DNA from: JBBIJR01 sp037445875
GTDB lineage: Bacteria > CLD3 > SB21
Assembly: GCA_037445875.1 (NCBI GenBank)
Contig: JBBIJR010000049.1
Location: forward strand, 1-27,741
DNA: 27,741 bases
Direction: 5' to 3'
Position numbers and translations under genes: made by a program. This document shows positions 22,466 through 27,741 of the stretch, piece by piece. Every line of letters starts with the position of its first letter. Within the stretch, counting starts at the first letter, position 1. The notes under the pieces were generated by a model. It was not told the origin of the DNA, made no database searches, and saw nothing but the letters and a program-made list of their open reading frames with translations.

Positions 22466-24040
22466 ATGCGAAAACTTCGCATCGGAATCGTGGACCTGAT
22501 CACGAAGGGACCCACGAATACGCTGTACGCACGCGTCATGCACGCCAACCTGGCCAGCATCATGGCCCAGGCCGTCGGGGTGTGGTGCGAGGAACAAGGC
22601 CACGAGGTTACGTTCGTCTGCTATACGGGACGCGAGGACCTGACCAGGGAACTGCCCCCCGATCTGGACTTGCTGTTCGTCGCTTCCTTCTCTCAGGCGG
22701 CGCAGCTCTCGTACGCTCTGAGTTATCTGTTCCGTTCGAGGGGGGCCGTTACGGTACTGGGAGGTCCCCACGCACGGTGCTACCCCGAAGACGCAGTGCG
22801 TCATTTCGACTACGTCGTCGGTTTCACCGACAAGTCGGTCGTACAGAACATTCTGCAGGACTGTTCCCCGCACCGACCGATCGGCATGCACCTCACCGCT
22901 CCCCAGCAGCCCGACCACGTGCCAGGAGTGCGGGCGCGGTGGAAGTTCATCGAATCCACCCTCCGGAAGGCGCCCGTCTTCAAGATTGTGGGCATGTTAG
23001 GCAGTCTCGGCTGTCCGTACACGTGTTCCTTCTGCATCGACGCCACGGTGCCGTATCAACCGCTGGATTTCACGGAAATGAAGGACGACCTGCGGTTCCT
23101 GCTCACGAAGTTCAAGCGCCCGCACGTGGGCTGGCACGATCCGAATTTCGGCATCCGGTTCAACGATTATATGAACGCCATCGAAGAAGCGGTCCCGCCC
23201 GACACGATCGATTTTATTTCGGAAACGAGCCTTGCGCTGCTGACGGAGGAACACGTCAAGCGGTTGAAGCGCAACGGCTTCAAGGCGATCCTTCCCGGGA
23301 TCGAATCGTGGTACGATCTCGGGAACAAATCCAAGACAGGAAGGATCCAGGGCCTGGAAAAAGTCCGTCATGTGTCCGATCAGGTCAACATGATCCTGAG
23401 GTACATTCCGTACGTGCAGACCAATTTCGTCATGGGACTGGACTGCGACGAAGGACCGGAACCGTTCGAGCTGACGATGAAGTTCCTCGAAGAGACCCCG
23501 GGCGCCTTCCCGGCGTACTCCCTTCTTTCCGCCTTCGGCCGCGCGGCCAAACTGAATCTCGATTACCAGCGGGCGAATCGCGTCATTCCATTCCCTTTCC
23601 ATTTCCTCAACAACAACCATGCTATGAACGTCCGGCCGAAGAATTACGAATGGCCGGACTTCTACGATAACGTCATTCGTCTGAGCGAATTCTCTTTCTC
23701 ATGGCCGCGCATCGTCGACCGTTTCCATGCGACGGCTGCGGCCATCCCGCGTCTGCTGAACTTCGTGCGTGCGGTTTCCTCGGAGGGCCACGGACGGATA
23801 CGTTACTACAAGGAAGTGCGCCGACGGCTAGACGAAGACCGGCTCTTCAGGCGGTATTTCGAACAGGAGACGAGCGAACTACCGATGTTCTTTGTCGAGC
23901 GGATGCAGCGCGACCTTGCCGACCTATGGCCCTGGCTGCCTCCGGAGGCGATCCATCATGACGCTTACGCCTATCTCAAGTCAGACGACGCCGCGTTGAG
24001 TGCCCCTATTCCGAGCATCGCGATGAGCAGGACGGCGTAA
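22466..24040 (+). CDS. B12-binding-type radical SAM protein
   Basis: A 524-residue protein from ATG 22466, preceded by GCGAGG at 4 bases; the longer frame upstream is unsupported. Residues 1-150 form a Rossmann-like cobalamin-binding domain (LRIGIVDLITKGP, then LDLLFVASFS and AVTVLGGPHARCYPED) but I do not see the base-off DxHxxG motif. The radical SAM cluster site is CPYTCSFC, with cysteines at 183, 187 and 190. WHDPNFGIRF, IDFISETSLALL and FKAILPGIESW are the barrel strands usual in this superfamily. The C-terminal 170 residues are helical. Substrates in the superfamily range from lipids to natural products; none can be assigned. It stands alone, followed by a strong terminator. Confidence 0.85.
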   Translation: MRKLRIGIVDLITKGPTNTLYARVMHANLASIMAQAVGVWCEEQGHEVTFVCYTGREDLTRELPPDLDLLFVASFSQAAQLSYALSYLFRSRGAVTVLGGPHARCYPEDAVRHFDYVVGFTDKSVVQNILQDCSPHRPIGMHLTAPQQPDHVPGVRARWKFIESTLRKAPVFKIVGMLGSLGCPYTCSFCIDATVPYQPLDFTEMKDDLRFLLTKFKRPHVGWHDPNFGIRFNDYMNAIEEAVPPDTIDFISETSLALLTEEHVKRLKRNGFKAILPGIESWYDLGNKSKTGRIQGLEKVRHVSDQVNMILRYIPYVQTNFVMGLDCDEGPEPFELTMKFLEETPGAFPAYSLLSAFGRAAKLNLDYQRANRVIPFPFHFLNNNHAMNVRPKNYEWPDFYDNVIRLSEFSFSWPRIVDRFHATAAAIPRLLNFVRAVSSEGHGRIRYYKEVRRRLDEDRLFRRYFEQETSELPMFFVERMQRDLADLWPWLPPEAIHHDAYAYLKSDDAALSAPIPSIAMSRTA

Positions 24041-24064
24041 CCGTCCCCCATCACATCAACGGAA

Positions 24065-24098
24065 AAGGGCTGCCCCGCGAGGAGCAGCCCTTCGTTTT
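24065..24098 (+). terminator. Strong Rho-independent terminator between convergent genes
   Basis: AAGGGCTGC (24065-24073) pairs perfectly with GCAGCCCTT (24084-24092), followed by CGTTTT. It lies between the radical SAM stop and the stop of the minus-strand protease; on the minus strand the A-rich GGAAAA before it reads as TTTTCC, so it can serve both genes. Confidence 0.85.
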
Positions 24099-24114
24099 GC
24101 GATTCGTCTACTGA

Positions 24115-26784
24115 TTACTTAAGCAACATCATCTTCCTCGCCTTGACGAAACTGCCGGCTTCAAGCCGATAGAAATAGATTCCGCTCGACACGGCTTCGC
24201 CGAGGTCATTCCGCCCGTCCCACGTTACGGACCGGTAGCCCGCTTTCTCCGCACCGTTCACCAGCGTTCGCACTTCCTGCCCGAGGACGTTGTACACCTT
24301 CAATGTGACCCTGCCGTCCTGTTTCAGATCGTAACGGATCGTGGTCGTCGGATTGAACGGATTCGGAAAATTGGCGTGCAGTTCATACGATCGCGGCAGT
24401 CCAAGGTCATGTTCCTCTACGGCCACGGGCGGGATCGAGGTCCAGCCGAGCGTGAAGGCCTTGGCGCGCGCGGCGTTGGCGTTGTCGCGAATACCCGTCA
24501 GGTTGCTGCCGGCCGTGATCGCGAACGTGAACCAGGTCGTATCGCCCGGACTGAGATTCTGCGGGCCGCTGCCGATCCACGTGCGGTAATCGCCGTTGGG
24601 ATCGAGTGACGTATTGATGGTCGTGATGAACGGCCATGATCCCGTGCGCGGGTTGCTCACGCTGGCCGTGGTGGTGCGAGCCCCCGACAGACCGCCGATG
24701 GCTACGAGCCCATAATACGGCGTTGGCGCTCCCACCGCATCGAAATTGTACACAAGATCCCGCGGAAGATCAAAGCCACCCGAATTGGTCAGGTAGTTGT
24801 CCACATCCCAGTCGACGAAGACGCCTGAGTAGAAATCGTTGATTGTCGATCCGGTCGCATTGACAAAGCCGTAGCGGATGAACCCGAACGGATCGCCGGT
24901 GTGGGTGTAAGATTTCTGCACGATCTCGACTCCGTACGGTTGAGGAGCGCCGCTGTCGTTGATCACGGCCGTGGAGATCTGATTGAAATTCGCGTCCGAT
25001 GTAAACCCGCCGGCAAAATTGCTAACGACGTTCAGCATATCGGTCGCCTGGCCGAAACTGCCGATGTGGCCGTTGACGCTGGCACGGCTCGAGGAGCCGA
25101 AGATCAGGCCCCCGACGAACATCCCGTTTGCTCCCTGCCAGGTCACGCCCGGCCCGGTGAACGTCATGTTGTCAGCACCAATGGATCCGTCGTTGAATAT
25201 ACCCATCGTGAAATCGCCCGGCGTGTGGTTGAGATAGAGCAGGGCCTCCGAGCCGGTCGGTGTGGCCGTGGCAATATTGGACGAATCGCTTTCCGCCATA
25301 CCGATCAGGGCCGTCAGGTAGTACCAGTACTCCGTGCCGTTGGTCAGGCCCGTGTCGTCGTAGGCGACGGCAAACGAGTCCGCTACGGTGGTCAAACTGT
25401 CGAAGGATACACCGTCCAGCGACCGGTACAGCCGGTAACCGTCCGACGGCGGTCCGCTGAGAGGCGCCGTCCAGGTGAGGTGAATCAACTCATCACCCGC
25501 GGTGGCCGCCAGGTCGCGCGGAGCGTCGAAGCTCAACGTCGTGTCCGCGACGATCTGCCCCCGGATTTCTCCGAGGGGAAACGAATCGGTCTGGATCTGC
25601 ACGTAGCATCCGCCGTTCAAGAGGACGAGGGCCAGCGAGTCGCCCAGTGTCAGGCTGCCCGCAAAGGTCGTGTCCGGTCCTGCGAACGCGCTGTCAAAAA
25701 GCGTGTACACAGCCGGCCCGTTTTCGCCCGCTGCCGCTGCGTGAATGTTGACCGAGGTGATCAAACCCGTCAGGTCCGCGGCACTGATGACGTAGTTCAG
25801 CGAGTCCTGCTTGAGTTCGAACAGGCCTGTGCCGAACGCGGACGTGGCCACCGGCGGAACGACCTGATTGCCCTCCATCTGTGCGGCCAGTTCATACACC
25901 GAGAAGGTGACCAAACCGGGTTTGTAGGTGGCCACGGCCCAGTCCATCCGCACTCCCTGCAAGTCGGACAGCTCGAACATACAATCGTCGTCGGTATAGT
26001 CCATATAATTGTGGATCGGATCGGGTTCAGGTTCGTTGGGACACGTATTTCTCCCGATCGGACATCCGAACGCCGCGCTGGCCTCGTAGGGCGTGTCGTC
26101 CACGTAGTCGCCGGGCGGATTGCAGCCGTTGTCGAACGTGTGATACAGCCCCAGGTAGTGGCCGACCTCGTGCGTGGCCGTCTTGCCGAGGTTGTAGGGA
26201 AAAGCCGTGCCTCCGGGCAGGGACGAATACAGGACCACCACACCGTGCAGGTAGTGCGTTTCGGGAAAACTCCACGGCAGATACGCGTAGCCCAGTAAGC
26301 CGTTGCTCTGCCCGCTCGTCATGCCGCAGGTGTAGAGATTCAGCGTGTGCGCGGGATCCACGGCCAGCGCCGATTTCATCGCGTCATCGTACGTTACGGG
26401 ATCGGCGTACCAAAGATCGTTAGCCGTTCGATCAATGATGGCCAGCACGAAGCGGAAATTGGTCAAGCCGTAATTAGCGTTGAGTGTATCGATCTGACGC
26501 TGGACCATGGAGTCGGGGATATTACCCGCTCCGCCCGTGTGGTGCACGATGTGGACGGCCACCGGTATCTCGATGATGGTAGTGGTCAGGGCTGTAAACT
26601 CCTGCCGCCACGCATTCAGGTCGTAAGGCGCCCTTGTCAGCGTGGACGGTCCGATGTCGACCGTCCCGCACCGGTTTCCCTGAACAAGTACGCCTTCCTC
26701 ATTGTAGAACGTCGTGTTGAACTGCTGGGCCGTCAGAGAGCCCAGGGACAAAAACAGGCTGGCCCAGAGTAGTACCCCTCTCAT
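24115..26784 (-). CDS. Secreted M43-like metalloprotease with CHRD, FN3 and type IX sorting domains
   Basis: An 889-residue protein from ATG 26784, chosen because GGAGG lies 5 bases upstream; an ATG four codons earlier would place that site inside the gene. Signal peptide MRGVLLWASLFLSLGSLTAQ. A pappalysin/cytophagalysin-type (M43) catalytic domain carries the zinc motif HEVGHYLGLYH at 205-215, with NYMDY behind it as the Met-turn. A CHRD-like domain covers about 300-412, and a fibronectin III domain about 420-508. A long beta-rich region follows (about 510-790). The last 85 residues form a type IX/Por sorting domain: NFPNPFNPTTTIRYDL, VYNVLGQEVRTLV, then SSGIYFYRLEAGSF and KARKMMLLK. It is predicted to cross the outer membrane by type IX secretion and be released or attached outside. 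Substrate unknown. Confidence 0.9.
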   Translation of the reverse strand: MRGVLLWASLFLSLGSLTAQQFNTTFYNEEGVLVQGNRCGTVDIGPSTLTRAPYDLNAWRQEFTALTTTIIEIPVAVHIVHHTGGAGNIPDSMVQRQIDTLNANYGLTNFRFVLAIIDRTANDLWYADPVTYDDAMKSALAVDPAHTLNLYTCGMTSGQSNGLLGYAYLPWSFPETHYLHGVVVLYSSLPGGTAFPYNLGKTATHEVGHYLGLYHTFDNGCNPPGDYVDDTPYEASAAFGCPIGRNTCPNEPEPDPIHNYMDYTDDDCMFELSDLQGVRMDWAVATYKPGLVTFSVYELAAQMEGNQVVPPVATSAFGTGLFELKQDSLNYVISAADLTGLITSVNIHAAAAGENGPAVYTLFDSAFAGPDTTFAGSLTLGDSLALVLLNGGCYVQIQTDSFPLGEIRGQIVADTTLSFDAPRDLAATAGDELIHLTWTAPLSGPPSDGYRLYRSLDGVSFDSLTTVADSFAVAYDDTGLTNGTEYWYYLTALIGMAESDSSNIATATPTGSEALLYLNHTPGDFTMGIFNDGSIGADNMTFTGPGVTWQGANGMFVGGLIFGSSSRASVNGHIGSFGQATDMLNVVSNFAGGFTSDANFNQISTAVINDSGAPQPYGVEIVQKSYTHTGDPFGFIRYGFVNATGSTINDFYSGVFVDWDVDNYLTNSGGFDLPRDLVYNFDAVGAPTPYYGLVAIGGLSGARTTTASVSNPRTGSWPFITTINTSLDPNGDYRTWIGSGPQNLSPGDTTWFTFAITAGSNLTGIRDNANAARAKAFTLGWTSIPPVAVEEHDLGLPRSYELHANFPNPFNPTTTIRYDLKQDGRVTLKVYNVLGQEVRTLVNGAEKAGYRSVTWDGRNDLGEAVSSGIYFYRLEAGSFVKARKMMLLK

Positions 26785-27053
26785 ACGAACCTCCATGGAA
26801 TCGGGAATGGATAGAAAAACGGTTGTTGGCTGGCAGTATAGGCAAAGGGACGCTCAGACGCAAAAGATTTCTGGGTGCCGGAGCAAAGGGCAGAGGTTGT
26901 CCTTGGGGTCAGCCACACGGACGATACTATGGGGTCATGGCACTCATCCTCGGCGGAATCCACTCGCAGGCCGTGCCGTTGGAACCGGGAATCCGAACGA
27001 GCAGCCAGGGGGAGGGTAGGATAACGGTAAGTTGCGTCTTCACGGGGATTAGG

Positions 27054-27110
27054 CAGCCGATCCGGCACGCTCCGCGGGCGGGATCAGTCAGCCGGAATAC
27101 AGCCGATCCG
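27054..27110. repeat. Short direct repeat upstream of the rRNA promoter
   Basis: CAGCCGATCCG occurs at 27054-27064 and 27100-27110. In the rest of 26785-27110 I see no gene, only GC-rich sequence without convincing codon structure. Confidence 0.4.
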
Positions 27111-27117
27111 CGTCGAC

Positions 27118-27126
27118 TGTGGATAA
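27118..27126 (-). promoter_or_regulatory. DnaA-box-like site upstream of the 16S gene
   Basis: TGTGGATAA is the complement of TTATCCACA, the consensus DnaA box. It also lies in a weak dyad, CTGTGGA-TAACATG-TTCACAG. An A/T-rich tract follows directly. Only one perfect box is present. Confidence 0.35.
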
Positions 27127-27140
27127 CATGTTCACAGCCT

Positions 27141-27209
27141 TAATATCTTAAAAAAATTTCACTAAGCAGTAAAAAAACTCTTGCATTACGGGAGTTGATT
27201 AGATATATT
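27141..27209 (+). promoter_or_regulatory. Ribosomal RNA promoter with A/T-rich upstream element
   Basis: TTGCAT (27181-27186), a 17-base spacer and TATATT (27204-27209), with A-tracts at 27150-27157 and 27171-27177 forming an UP-element-like region. The predicted start is near 27216, leaving a leader of about 165 bases before the 16S. A 6-bp hairpin (TCCCCC at 27214-27219 with GGGGGA at 27228-27233) lies at the very start of the transcript. Confidence 0.7.
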
Positions 27210-27380
27210 AGCGTCCCCCATAAGTCAGGGGGATCGAGTAGTGCGTGCTTACACGTGCCGTTCGGTCTCGGACCCGCACCAGAGGCGGGCGCAATGTTGT
27301 TTGACAAGAGAGTATACACAGTCGATTCCAACGAGTCCATCGGATCAACCCATTCTTTGTTGACAATAACAAATGAATTG

Positions 27381-27741
<361 letters not shown>

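Noticed and set aside
24901..26298. 465-codon open frame on the plus strand
   Set aside because: It is opposite the zinc protease, whose HEVGHYLGLYH motif is on the minus strand, and it has an Arg/Val/Gly-rich shadow composition.
26823..27143. 106-codon open frame between the protease and the 16S gene
   Set aside because: There is no ribosome site, the composition is erratic, and it runs into the rRNA control region. I treat 26785-27380 as non-coding.

Overview
The window reads as a chromosomal piece from a moderately GC-rich, Gram-negative bacterium of the FCB superphylum, probably a metagenome contig because it carries a run of Ns at 16841-16876. Three things point to FCB. A secreted protease ends in a type IX secretion (Por) sorting domain. 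There is an alginate-export-type outer-membrane porin. The 16S rRNA fragment at the right end reads GCAGTGAGGA just after the CTCCTACGGGAGGCAGCAG site, a variant frequent in Bacteroidota/Ignavibacteria-like lineages. The best promoters look like plain sigma70 sites (TTGNNN-17-TATATT), not the Bacteroidota TAnnTTTG type. I therefore favour an Ignavibacteria-, Calditrichota-, Zixibacteria- or KSB1-like lineage, but cannot fix the phylum by eye.

Layout. 1-2430: a secreted YfbK-like von Willebrand A protein and a small unknown gene. 2430-4010: a debris zone with a 40-bp degenerate repeat, an atypical SDR/epimerase and, converging on it, a frameshifted, truncated beta-propeller pseudogene. 4054-6372 (minus): DUF488, a VOC/glyoxalase-fold protein, and a DNA methyltransferase with a C-terminal SNase-like domain whose catalytic residues look lost. 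6578-8675: nrfHA, ammonia-forming cytochrome c nitrite reductase. 8676-10700: an accessory island with a RelE/Phd-type toxin-antitoxin pair sitting between two direct copies of the nrfA 3' end, a frameshifted DUF4160 gene followed by DUF2442, a DUF4926 gene and a truncated DUF2971-like remnant. 10792-12054: outer-membrane porin, followed by a cluster of short palindromic repeats.

12375-14450 (minus): an RsmF-like rRNA methyltransferase and a GNAT acetyltransferase, divergent from dnaJ. 14607-18998 (plus): dnaJ, a ComEA-like helix-hairpin-helix protein, a single-pass membrane protein interrupted by the assembly gap, and divergent PilM-like and PilN-like proteins. This looks like an operon for a pilus, secretion or DNA-uptake inner-membrane platform. 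19020-22317 (plus): rsmD, coaD, two tandem signal peptidase I paralogues and yjbQ, closely packed. 22466-24040: a B12-binding-type radical SAM protein, closed by a strong terminator shared with the converging 24115-26784 gene, an M43-like metalloprotease with CHRD, FN3 and sorting domains. 26785-27380 is non-coding and holds a DnaA-box-like site, an A/T-rich tract and a strong rRNA promoter; the 16S rRNA gene begins near 27381 and runs off the end.

The clearest non-routine observations are the nrfA 3'-end duplication bracketing a toxin-antitoxin pair, the methyltransferase/degenerate-SNase fusion, the DUF4160-DUF2442-DUF4926 island with visible decay, and the divergent PilM/PilN-like operon. 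All functional statements rest on reading motifs by eye; no database search was run.
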